NCBI RefSeq assembly: GCF_004798865.1
Contig: NW_025336482.1
Location: 312,861-376,860, forward strand
Length of the DNA stretch: 64,000 nucleotides
Origin: Varanus komodoensis
Taxonomy: Eukaryota > Chordata > Lepidosauria > Squamata > Varanidae
Direction of reading: 5' to 3'
This document shows positions 36,316 through 49,214 of this stretch, one piece after another. Within the stretch, counting starts at the first letter, position 1, and each line of letters opens with the position of its first letter. The notes beneath the pieces were generated by a model. It searched no databases, had not been told where the DNA came from, and was given only the letters and a program-made list of their open reading frames with translations. Position numbers and translations under genes: made by a program.

Positions 36316-39300
36316 CTGTGGGGGAGGAAAAAAGGGGAGTCAGACACATGCACCTGGTCGGTGGCTGGTGAGCTGGCTCATGTTGCCAAGCCAATACCAC
36401 GACATAATCGTACCTTTTACTACCTACTACCACCTTTATACCTTGCCTCGCTTCCTCTTGCGAGCAACCCAAGGTGAAGTCCTCCTCTTTGGCTCCGTAT
36501 TATCCTTGCAACAGCCCTATGAGGTGGGTCAGGCTGCGAGTCTGTCTGGCCCAAAGATACCCAGTCATGGTGCAGTTGAGAACTAGAGCTTAATCTTCAA
36601 CTGGTCCAACAGAGCTGCCAGGTGCTGTCGGGGGCCGGTCGTTATTCTCATATACACGGGTCCTCTTTCAGCTCCACTGGCTCCCGACTGAAGTCTGGGC
36701 CCATTCAAGGTGCTGGTTTTAACCCATAAAGCCCTAAACGGCTTATGACCAGAATACCTGAAGGATCGCCTCCTTCCCTATGTGCCCTCATGCCTCTTAA
36801 GATCGGCGGGGGAGGCCTTGATCCGGGAACTGTCCCTGAAGGAAGTGCGGAGGGTGTCTACCTGGAGGAGGGCCTTCTCCGCAGTGGCGCCCAAACTCTG
36901 GAATGCGCTCCCCAGAAAGGCCCACCTGGCGCCACCATTATACTCCTTCCGGCGCCGGGTAATGACCCTTTTATGGTAAAGACCTTAATCACCATTTTAA
37001 TAATCAAGGGTTTTAGATGTCTTAAGCTTTTTGTTTTCTTGTTTTCACAGTCGCACTTCCTATTTTAGTTTTCCTTTCTTATTTTTTAGTTTACAGTGTT
37101 CAATTTTAGATGTTTTAATAAGTGTGGCTTTATCATTGCATTTTTGGAATTTTACACTATGTAAGCCGCCCTGAGCACTTGTGCGGAAGGACGGGATATA
37201 AATGCTTGTCATCGTCATCTTGTGAATCCCAGTCCAACACTCTAACCACTCTGCCACACTACCTTGACCAGCCTGCATTGTGGAAATACTGAGCTCTGGA
37301 TGCCCTGGTCCGTTGGGAGGGGGAAGGAGCCAAGGACCCCTCAACACAGCTCCCTGCAACAGCAATCTCTTTCTGGCCACCCAGCTGAAGGCCAGTCAGG
37401 TGGGTCCATGGGGAAAGGAGGGAGGGCACCGACCAGTGCCACCAGGGAGCATTTTAAGAAGAATGCCTTAGCCTATTAAAGGTAAAGGTGAAGGTTTCCC
37501 CTTGACGCGAAGTCCAGGCATGCCTGACTCTCGGGGGCAGTGCTCACCTCCGTTTCCTGGCTGAGGGAGCCAGCGTTTGCCGACAGACGGTCTCCGTGGT
37601 CGTGTGGCCGCATGACTGAACACCAAGGTGCACGGAGCGCTGTTACCTGCCCACCGAAGTGGCACCTTTTTATCTACCTGCATTTGCATGCTTTCGAACT
37701 GCAAGGTTTGCAGGAGCTGGGACGGAGCAACGGGACTCTCCCCGTTGTGCAGATTCGAACCGGCGACCTTTCAATCCACCAGCCCAGCAGCACCGTGGTT
37801 TAAACCACTGCGCCACCTGCAGTCCCTTATTAGCCTATTACCCCAACCCTACCCAAGAGAAATTTAAAAAGGCTATAGCATTAATCTATTTACTGAACCT
37901 ATATACCACTTTTCATGTGAAAAACGATTTCAAAGACACTTGTAGTAAAACAGAAGCAGATGATCTGGGACAGAAAAAATATTCCAAATTCAACAAGCAA
38001 CACTGAATGCTGGTCTTGGTATTTTCCTGAGACTTCTGTCCTGCTCTGACCTCTAGGTCTTCACACATTTTTACAGGTTAAGTTTAGTGAAATTTCTGAT
38101 CCAGCTTGGAGTTTCAACATATCTGATTCACCCTCTGCTTCTGATTTTCAACAAGGATTTTTTTTAAACCTTTGGTGTGTCATAAGCCTCCCTGAGGCAT
38201 GTGAACACAGTTAAATAATTTGCAAAATCCTTTAGACAAACCAAGCGGACGGAAAAATCCCCATGTGACAATGAGTATATCCAACGTTTTACAATCACAA
38301 ATCCAGTATTCGGAAGAGGTCCTGAAGTTGTAAAACGAAACACCTGGCAGCCCTGCGCATTAGAGCACAGATGCAACAGGGTATCAGAGGAAGAGGGGAT
38401 TCCAGGTACCTCCTAAAAATGATGTGTCCATTATTAGGAAAGGAGAGAAAAAGCATTCCTTGTGGTGTGAGGAAAGTCTACGGCTGAGAGGGGAGTATGG
38501 GCAGGTCCCTCTGCTGCAGGACCTTATCTTCTTTGGATTTCTTTCTCTCCCGCTCAACAGCAGAAAACAGAACGTTACACATGCATCATGCACAAGCCAC
38601 GGGCAAAGCAAAACGCGAAAGGTGCCGTACCGTGATGAGGTTGTGCTCGGGGAGGCTGCAGGCCTCAATGTGGTCCTGCAGCAATTGCTGGGAGAAGTTC
38701 TGGTGCATCTGCGCAGCTTCATGGGCGTCAATAGCATTCCCACACGCTTTGTTCAAATCTTTTTTTTGGAGGGGGAGGGGAGAGGGAGGGGGAGAGGGAG
38801 AGATTCCATCAGACCAGACTTTAAATCCCTCAGAGCGGGGGTCCACCCTCTCGCGATCCCTGCAAATCCAGTGCTGTTACATAATAAAAATGTTAGCACT
38901 ACCTAAAGTGAACAAAAATCAGAAATGGCAATCAATGAATGCAGATTAAAATCAATTCCATGGCGTGGCTCCAGCCTAGATGATCTCCAAGAACTGAACT
39001 CACAGTATGACTCTCTGTCTTTGAGGCCTGTGCTTCTCGTGTCTGTACAATGAATATATGATCCTCTAACATGTATATATAGAATAAGACCATGCATTCC
39101 AAGCGTGAAAATATCTACATGGCGGTTAAAGAAAACAAATTCAGCTGCTGTCGAGAGGGAATGACAAACAGAAGCAGCAGGGGAAGAGAGGGAGCCCATC
39201 TCTGTTCACTCTGCGGCCAGAACTGCCCGTGTACTTCAGCCTGACATGGCACGAAAACCCTCACAAGATGGCTGCCCCTTATTTACTGAGCAGAAATGAG

Positions 39301-42300
39301 CCCATGGGAGCGCCTTGGCGTGACTGTACTTAGACCCGGCTCTGTAGGGGCCTGAACCGAGAAAACCACTGCACAGCAGGATGGAATTCTGGTTCTTCCC
39401 CGCTGCAGTGCCTGCCCGGACTGGCAGGGTCTCTCTGGGGTTGCCAGCAGGAGCTGGGGGCGTTCCGCATCATCTGGTCCTTTCCCAACTGCGATCGCTC
39501 GGATCGGACCCTGCCCCTGGACTTACCTCTCAAGAGGGCCGAGGACCACAGCTGCACCGACATGTCCGGGATCTTGCTGGCCAGCTGCATGGCCGGGACC
39601 ACCATGTTGTTGCTCTCCTGGGAACGACAGCATCTTCGTCAAATGGTGTGGACTGTTGTCGCACTGAGATCAGTTTCTCCTGAATGTGCTGATGGGGTGA
39701 CCTGGCAAAATGAAGCCAGCCTAGAAGGCTGCTCCCTGCCACCTTTAGAGCAGCACTCCGGAAAATTTAGCAGAATTCCCACCCTTTGCCCGTTGGCTCT
39801 CTCCCGCTGCGTCTGTCTGATGGCTCAAGCATCTTTTACGGTTTCTTCCAGAAAGTTTCAATCTGAGCATGGGGGTGGGTGAATCCTCCCCAGAAGGGCC
39901 CGAGCACTATGTTTTCATGGCAAGGGTGCAGGACCTGACAGGTGAGACACAAATTGGGCCCTTGGAAGCTCCCCAGATCCCCCCATCCCACCCTCATCTC
40001 CCCACAATCACTGATCACTGAGTGGCTTCCCAGCATGTGCGTTGTTTTCCCAATTCTACAAGAAGGAAATGACTCTCTCCACTTAGAGACTGGAAACAAG
40101 AGATTTAAACTAAAATATCCCAACAGTTCTGCTGAAATGCAGCCTTCAGATGCTTCTCTGGAAGAGAATTTAGTCCCAGCTCTAAAAGAGTTTCTGCCCC
40201 CTTTGTGCTGAGCATGAACTGGTTCCGGCAGCTTTCTATGGAGAATTCCACTGTGACTCTGCAGCAGGTAATGGATCTGACCACACAAAATGGGCAAAGG
40301 CACCTCCATGTGAGAGGCCAAAATAATGCCATTAAGTCATTTCTCTCAGCATCCTTTTTTAAAAACTGATTTTCTCCTTCATGACATTTCGTTCTTCCCT
40401 CTTTCTCTCGTTCGTGGTTCTGCAATATTTGCCAACATGGAGGAACGTGCATGTGTTGCAAACACAATACTTTAATTGGATTGATTAATCCCAACCAGTC
40501 TCCTGAAGTGACAGTTTGGAAGCCAACATTCTAAAAAAGGAGATACGGGCCGGATCTGCAGGGGACTTATGAACAGAGCAGGGCAACCGACCAGTGCCCG
40601 ACGCAACCTTCCACCTGCACACAAGAAAGTGAGCGAAAGAGCGGAATGGGGTCACTCCTGAGCAATCCTTTCTGGCTTCTCTCCTCCTCTGCAGTTCCCC
40701 GCCCTCAAATGAGCCAATTCGGAAGTCACAACTTGGCCCAAGCACCACGTACATGCAAAAAGCAGCCCCCCCTCAGTGCGTTTCCTCAGCAGACACCTGA
40801 GAAGCTCTGAGGCGAGAGCACCTGTCCTGGCCAACAACTCCGGTGCTGGCGAAGGGAGAGATGCTGGGAGGCTTCATGGCTTACCCGGTGATTCCCCAGT
40901 ACGTAGAAGATATGGCCCAGGAGAACAAGGGAGCAAGCCGTCAGCCGGTTCAGATCCTCTGCATTCGACATCTTCAGAGTCTCCCTCAGAAAACGCCTAC
41001 GGAAACAGACATGACAGAGAAGGTCCAGGAACAGCAGGCTGATGCATTTCACGCGGATGCCTACCCCGACCCCCTCGGACAATTCCCAATCTGTCCGTCC
41101 TCCAGTCTCCCAAGGGCCATTAGGCAGCTAAATCTAGAACTCTCCACCTCCCTGCAGTCTCCAGAAGTAGGTGGGAGACTCTCTCAATCATTAATTTATG
41201 TCATTCGGGACAGAAAAATCTAGAAAATTCCACTCCGGTTGGACAGTCACTGTTGTTTTCTCACAACATCTCTCAACTGATCTTTCCCCACGTATTGCAA
41301 TCCCTCACTCTTCCCCTTTTCAGTCTTCGCTTCCTGTGTGTTGTGTCCTCCTGGGAGAGTTTTATTTTGGTTACCATTTATTCTGTAAGCTGTCCTGAGC
41401 GCTTGGCGGAAGGATGGGATATAAATGCTTGTAATACATAAATAAATAAAAAACAGCTCGGGCTGCAGCATCTCAGGCGTGGCAGGGCCTCAACCCAGGG
41501 ATCCGGGGGGCCTCTGCCTCTCCCCCCCACTGGGCAGTGTTTCTGCAAGGGTGGCAGGCCCCTCTGGAGACTGCCTCTGGCCGCATGGACGTGCAGCTCC
41601 AAGATCTGCCTCATTTGCTTTCAGCACCCTCCTGCACTGGGGAGCAGTTTCTTCAGGAGTTTGAAAACGGTCGGAAGATGTTTCAGCAGCCCTGCACCCA
41701 GGAGTCCTGTCCCCACAGCCATGTTCGGGGAGGAGGCAGCAGAAGGAAGCGGGCAGGGCGGGGCGGGGCGGGGCCTGCTTGCATACAGGGTCCCAGGTCT
41801 GGCAGAGCTTTTGCTGCAATCCATTCCAAGGACTCCCCACAGGAAGCCAGGAGGCTGCTGTTTGTGGCCAGGCAGGTGGGCCCAGCTCCTGAGGGGGTTC
41901 CATTCCCCGCCCCGCCCCGCCCCTCGATCACCTTCCCCCTGCCAGCCGATCCTGCATGACTCACTTGGCTTCGTTGTATCGCCCCTGGAAGAAGGAAAAG
42001 AGTCCCCGGATGTAGAAGGCTGCCGCCCGCAGGCAGTGAGAGCTGGGGATGAGGCAGAGGAGCATGTGTGAACGACAGAAGGGAGGGGAGTGCACCCCCC
42101 TCCTCTGCACGGCCAAAGAGCGCCCCTCCCGGCTCTTTCCACAGCCTGACGTGTTTTCAGGCACCCTCATTTCCCCACTCCCTAACGAGCCAAGGGATGC
42201 TTCTTGCACGATGCACCCCCTTGCTTCCCCCACCCGCCGTCTGTCCACACCAGGCTCACGTGAGGGACCGGGCCGGGGCTGCAGGTCGTAGCACCACAAA

Positions 42301-45300
42301 GCCGCTCTGGCTGGTTTTGATGACTCATCTTTAAGGCACCATGCCTCATGGTGGGGTATCAGGTTTCTGGCTGGGAGCCTTGGCTTATGCTCATTCTTGC
42401 TGGGATTTACTTTCAACTACACAAAGGCAGCGGCAAAGAAAGGTGCCTGGCATGCTGTACCCTTTTGTCTGATGGGGTGCGGGGAACCGTTGCCTCTGGC
42501 AGCCAGCTAGTCGCATAACCCACCGTTGTGTTTAAAGTGTTCAGAGCTGCACATACCTCACAGGGAAGTTGTGGTCTGGGTTTATCCTCTCCAATAAACT
42601 GTAAAGCTAGCATTCAAGGCAGAAAAGGGGAGTTAGGATTCATCAACACACATTACTTTTAAAATAAGTACAGGCAAAAGAGAAGCAAGCAATAGCCTGC
42701 ACTCAAGGGATTTGACTCGGGAACATTTTCCAAAGCAGCCCTGTGACTAGCAGCGGCGAAAAGAGAGCAGCAAGGAATACACACGAATCTGAGGCTTGGG
42801 ACTGCAAGTGCTGCCTGCACGAAACCTTGGAAATGCAAAAGCGGTGGCCGAAATACATTGCTAGGGGCTGAAGTTTCACTGCACCGCTCTTTGCTCTCCC
42901 AGGGAGTAGCAAAATCAAAATAAACCTACGCAGGTTTATGCAAAAGTCATCACGTTATGTTCTGTCAAGGGTGTGCAATGCTTCAGAAGTTAATCTTTCC
43001 TTGCAACTGGATTTGGACTGCATCCATTGAAGCCCGAAGGAGACAGACACAGTGGGATAACCCTCAGAGGATTCTGAGAGGTTGGAGGGGGGGATCCGCA
43101 CATCATACCCCAACACACCTAGCTCTGCAGCCAGGTGCTCTTTCAGGGCACGGCAGCCGAACTTGGGAGCCACCTGCCCAACACGTGCATTTCCAAATAT
43201 ATTTTATTTATTATTTATTTATTAAAACATTTTTATGCCGCCCCATTCGCCGAAGCCTCGAGGCGGCTTACAAATATATGCAAATGAGAGGAATTTTTCA
43301 GCATACAGCACAAAGCATTCAGGAACTCTGGAATAACGGGACAATTTATCAACAGATATTGTTTGTTTTGTGTGTGGACTACCACCAACATGGACCAGGA
43401 ACTGTTCCGTTACATTTAATTGCTTGGGGAAAGGTAAGCATTGCTTCTGCAGCATCCTAAAATGGGTTTCTTTTACAAAGGTAGATAAAAGTCCATTTCT
43501 TCCTGGGCAATGCTAGTTGTAGGACATTTTCTGTCTAAGCCTGCCGAGGCTTGAACCCGTATTATTTCCCCCTTCCCTCTCCTATCACCCCATTTAACTT
43601 CTGTGTCTCATGTTCTTTGCTTTTAAGCCTGTGAGGCATGGACTTTTTTTGTTTTTTGATTTACCTCTTGGTGCCGGTTCCCCTCCCTGATGTAGACACT
43701 TGCGAGGTTTGTCACAATGAAAGCCCACAACTCCTGATGGGTGGTGAGCTGCAGCAAGGGGAAAAAAAAAGAAAAACATCAAGGACACGGTTGAGGTAAA
43801 CCTGAGTTCCATGCCCGATAATGAGGATGTTGAAAACCAGTCTTACCCGGAGTGCTGTGGTGAACTGCGCTTCTGCGTTGTCCATGCAGTTCACGGAAAT
43901 GCAATACAACCCCTGCAAAAGAAAAGAGGATTACCATTTCAAAATTCAGGCTACTAGAAAACCAAACAAAATCGGGGAAGAGAAAGTGGTGTTGTGGGAA
44001 GCACACCTCGAATATATTCTGTTTCCTGGGACCTGATGCAGATGTAGAAGGCAGGGCATGCGAGTCTAACCTCTTAGCAGCCCAAGGAGGCAAAGATGAG
44101 GCCAGAGTGACCTGGCTGTCTTCTCTCCCGTGAACGTGCGTGCATCCGCTGCCTCGGACTGCAGGGTGTCTTAACACCTACACAGCCCTTCACCTCTTTT
44201 GTATCTTCAAGTGCTGGGATGCGATAGGCAGTCAACAGAGCAGCCTCTCATTTCAAAATGCTGGCCAAAAATGGTGGGGGGGGTGTCCCAAAATACCGTG
44301 TATTGAGGAGAAAGAAGAAAAGAAGGGCAGTATTCTGGCAACCCACGTAGGGTATTTTCTTCTGCCCACAGAGATAGCCATATCCTCAAGTTGTTCACAC
44401 TAACTGTTATCTAGGTAATTTTGCAAAATAGATTACATCCATTTCAGCACTGTGGTGCCTTGGCTCACAAATGGCTCAGTTCATGACCAAATCAGGTTGT
44501 GAACAGAAATGTCAGAAAAATTTTGCCTCAGGTCGCGAACTCTGCATTGGGTGGCGGGTGCAATCGTGGTCTTGCTTGGGGGGGGGGGGGGAGAGATGGC
44601 CGCGATCTGCTCAGGGAGGGGAAGATGGGTGCGATCTTTGTTGTTGCCACTTTGCTTCAAATTTTTGTGATTTAAAAAAAAATGTTACAGAACAGATTAA
44701 CCTTATTTACATTGACCCTTATGGGAAAATTTGACTTGGCTCATGTCCAATTTGGGTCCTGGAAGGGATTAAGATCATGAGCCAAGGTACCACTGTATTA
44801 GATTCATTACCTATTGCTCTCTGTGTGATTATAAAGATGAGAGAAATAGATAAATACTTTTGTAAGCCTAGAGACATGCTTTGGCAGCATATAATTGGAA
44901 ATAGAAACAAATTATATATAATTATTAGCTTATGAAATAAAACTTTCTTGCACAGGGGTCTTCTATGTTCTTTCCTCTTACAACTTTTTTCGCGGATTTG
45001 CAAAAAGAAACCGTCTCTTTAATTTATTCTCTTTAAACACAGCCTTGTCATCCAGTTTCTGAGCAGCATTTCCTAACCTGCCCCATCTCAGTAACTCCAG
45101 TCAAATTAAGCCAGCATGCACTGTGAAATTGCAAAATCCACTGGGATTGCTTTAAATCTGGGAAACTGCAACCTTTTCCTCTTATCACCACGCGGAATGT
45201 TGGAAATCCTTCTCAAGACTCGGCTTCGAAATCTGCACACGCTGTAGAACATGTCAGCGCGGGATGATTTCAGGAGCGGTGTAACAAGGCGGCAGATACT

Positions 45301-48300
45301 CACCAGAAGGGTATGCAGCTGGGCAGCGTGATTGGAAAAGAGACGAGGGGACTGCTGGCAAAGCTGGCAAACCTGGGAGATCTTTGGGCACAGAGAGAGC
45401 GGAGAACACCGTGTGTTATTCTGCAGTGTGGGCAAGCTTTTTGTACTTCCCCTAATTGCCACCCAGCACACTGCCCCCATGATGCACAGATACTGGCCCC
45501 CAACTTGCTTGGGGTGGGATAACTCCGTGCCAAACTGCAGGAGTGCCCTGCTAGGGACTCTCGCGCTTGGCAGCGTTTTTGGGAAACGTGGCAGAGTCCC
45601 ACCACGGCCTTAGTCGAGTGCCTCGCCCCCGACGGACAGGAACAAGGGCACCCAGGCGATGTCAGAAGCCTGCGCTTACCTCCTGCAGGGCTGTGGCTTT
45701 ATGGCCCGTGACGAGACGGCACATGATGATGTGCTCCAGAAGGATCACTTGGAAGGAAGACAGGATGGGGCTGCAGTCCAGCACTGGAGGAGAAAAGCAG
45801 CACTGGGAAAAGGAAGGGCGGGGAGAGGCAGGCAGCCCCGACCTCAGAGGGGCGACTGCAGCCGCCACTGCCCTTCTGGGGCACGGAAGCAGCCTGACAG
45901 CCTGCAAGGCCTGGGCTGCGAGAACCACCCTCCTGGCCCAGTTCCCTGCCTCTGTGGGGGGAAATGAGGCATGCCGAGACGGGCAGGCCACAAGCGGTTC
46001 GTCCAGGGAACATTGTGTGGCTCTCCCTGAGGAGCAAGAAGGAAGCTGGGCCTTTTCACAGCTGTTTGGGAATGCAACACGGTGGGGGAAGCCATTCTGA
46101 ATTCAGCTGGCACGTGCAGCTACCAGGACCGGACTGACTGGGGGTGGGTTTGTGATGGGGACTTTCCCTGACCACTGAAAAGGGAATTTAGCCTTCCAAC
46201 TGGGCAATGGAGGGGAGTAAGAAAAAGGAACACGGGCTGGCAGAGAAGTGAATGATTCCCATTGGGCATTCAAGCGCAGCCTTCGAGCCTCGCACAAAAA
46301 AGCCCTTCCTGCTTCTCACTTTTGAGTTTCTCCAGCTGCATCAGAGCTTTGTCCGTGTACTTCTGCGCCTTCTCCAAGTACCCAGCCTGCATGGAGTGCA
46401 TCACCGTCACCTGGCGGGGGGAAACCAGAACCCTTCCCTGTCACTTTGCAAGAAAAGGCCCAACACTCTCCTGCTGCAAGCAACCTCGACCCGTTTCACA
46501 CCCAATGATGTGATGCAGTCGTTGAAAGGAGTTCCTCTGGATGGCCAACGTGCCTGCTGGCACAGCACCTGTGCAACTGGCGCCTACGTGTTTAGAACTG
46601 CTTGCTCTCCCCAGCACGGTGGGGACTGAGGTCCTCATTTGGAAACTCTCCTCCTTAAAAATGCAGGTAGCTTGCACACACACACACACACACACACAGT
46701 CTTTGCCTTCTATTTCCAGGCTACCAACATCGTATTCCCTGCTTTTCAAATTTATCTCTGTATGTAAAAGTTGGTGCTCACAGAAGCTGCCCTTCTCAAA
46801 ATTCCCAGGCTGCCATTTGAGCTCTGTGGGACTGCCTTTTCAGCAAAGTCAAGAAGAGGTTTCTGCCCCACTAAACCAGGGCCCAGCCTAGCTCAGTGCT
46901 GTCTCCTGGGCTGGCAGCAGCTCTCCAGGAACTGAGGCAGAGAGAGGTGCCTGAAAGGTCCTGGGGTCTAAACTTGGAGCATTTTCACAACAAGTCAAGT
47001 GTTCTAACGTCTGAGCTGTGGATATTCCCGAGGAACATGTGACAGGACAGGCTGGCAGCCCTATTATTGGCCCGGAGTGTGTGACCATGATTCTTTCAGA
47101 TTTCAGGTTTGATTTCAGCCCCATCAACTGCTAATCAAGAACCCAAGTTTCTTGGAGCAAAATGCAAAAAAAAAAAAAAAAAAAAAATCTTACTAGCAAC
47201 TCAGGGGAAGAAAGCCACCAAAGTCTCCACCAAACACCGAGCACCCCGTTGTCCCCGAGTGAAAATATAATTACAGGGACGCAACAAACAGAGTGCCCAC
47301 AGAGCAGTGGTGGAGGCCTTCTTTGCAAGCGCAAGCTCCGAGGAGAAACCCGCATCCTCCCCGGTTACAGCAGAGGATGGGAGGGGCGTTTCTCTGCCTG
47401 CTCCCGAGAGTGCCGGCACGCACTGGGCCCGGGAGACCGCGGGCCTGACCCGGCACGGCTTCCAGCAGCACCGCCAGGTTCCCGAGTCCGAGCGAGACGC
47501 AGCAGCTCACCAGGTACACCAGCACACACATGTGCTCCTTGGGCAGCCAGTGGAACAGGTCTGCAGGGTTGCTGGGCAGGATCTCGTCGTCATGCAGGGT
47601 GGAGATGGTCTGGATGCACTGCTGCAGCTGCTTCAGGCAGGGCTTGACGCTCTTCACCTGAGGCAAAGAGCGGCTGCATCAGAAAAGGCGACGCCAAGCC
47701 ACGGTCACAGCAGCTCAGAGAGCGCCGGCACCGCAGACTGGGAACGGGGCACGGAGCCTGGAGAGTCGCCGGTGCCGTTAGAGAGAAGGCAGCTTCCTTT
47801 GAGTCACAGAAGCCTGCCTGCCTGATTTATTTATTTAAAACTTTTGTATGCCATCCCTTATGCACAGCATCTCAGGACGGCTTACAATCATTAAAACAAA
47901 GTCGCCAGTGTCATTAGAGAGAAGGCAGCTTCCTTTGAGTAACAGAAGCCTGCCTGCCTGATTTATTTATTTAAAACTTTTGTATGCCGTCCCTTATGCA
48001 TGGCGTCTCAGGACGGCTTACAATCATTAAAACAACCACAATGAAACAGCAAACATAATAAATAACAATTAACCAAAAATGCACATTAAATAAGTTAAAT
48101 AAAAGCGACTGTTAAACATTAAAATTTGAATTGGTTTTTAAAATAACTGTTAAATAAAATTGAAATTAGTTTTTAAAATAAAGTTGAATAAAAAGGTTGT
48201 AACCTGGCACCGAAAAGAATATAAACTTGGCGCCAGGCGAGCCTCTCCAGGGATCCAAATGAGGAAAGCCAGGAGGGAGGCTTGAGAGATGCAAAATCAC

Positions 48301-49166
48301 ATGGAAGAGCATTATTGCTAGCAATGCCAGCGCCAACAAGAAAGAGTCCTTCAAATCTATCAAGAAGCAAGAACCCAGGCAGAGAGGCACTGGGCCTCTA
48401 GATGATAGGTTAAAGGAGTACTACAGGAGAGTAAAGAAAATTCAGAGATGCTGAATGAACCCTTTTCGTCTGACTTTACAACGGAAGACAGAAGGCCTAT
48501 ACCTGTGCCTAAACTTATATATTCAGGGAGTCAGAGGCATTAAGGGAAAGCGTGGTGACAAAGGGTGAAATTCTCAATCACTGATACATCACAGTCAGTC
48601 AAATCCTTTATTTTCAAGGGGATATAAGGAGGGTGGGTATTAGGAGGGTTAGTACCCGGAGGAGGGCCTTCTCTGCGGTGGCACCCCATCTATGGAATGT
48701 GCTCCCCAGAGAGGTCTGCCTGGCACCGTCATTATTTGTTTTTCGGCGCCAGGCTAAGACCTTTTTATTTAAACGTCATTTTAATTGTTAATTTGACTAT
48801 TTATTGGGTTTTATATTGTGCCGAGATATCTCCAAAGTTTTAAGGTTAATTATGTGTACGGTTTTCTGTTTTGTAAGCCGCCCCGAGGCTCTTTGCAAAT
48901 GGGGCGGCATAGAAATGTTTTAAATAAATAAATGCATGAATGAGAGTAGGGCTGAGATGTGTTCCCTTCCTCACAACTCAATTCCACTCCCCATCCCCCT
49001 GTATTCAGGCTCTGTAATATAGCCACGTAGCCTGAAGTGCCTGATCCTGCCTAATCTTGGAAGCTAAGCAGGGTCAGGCCTGGGCAGAAGTGGGATGGGT
49101 GACTTAAGTGTACGAGTCTATTGCTGTCAACTGCCTAGAGAGCTTTGGCTATAGGCCGTATAAAAT

Positions 49167-49214
<48 letters not shown>

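Noticed and set aside
37740-37829. Functional tRNA gene on the minus strand
   Set aside because: The A and B boxes are those of a SINE head. No cloverleaf acceptor stem pairs, and the sequence continues into the SINE body.
49015-49110. A functional 5S rRNA gene
   Set aside because: Several internal-promoter and stem positions differ from 5S rRNA, there is no T-run terminator, and a SINE body with an (AAT)n tail follows.
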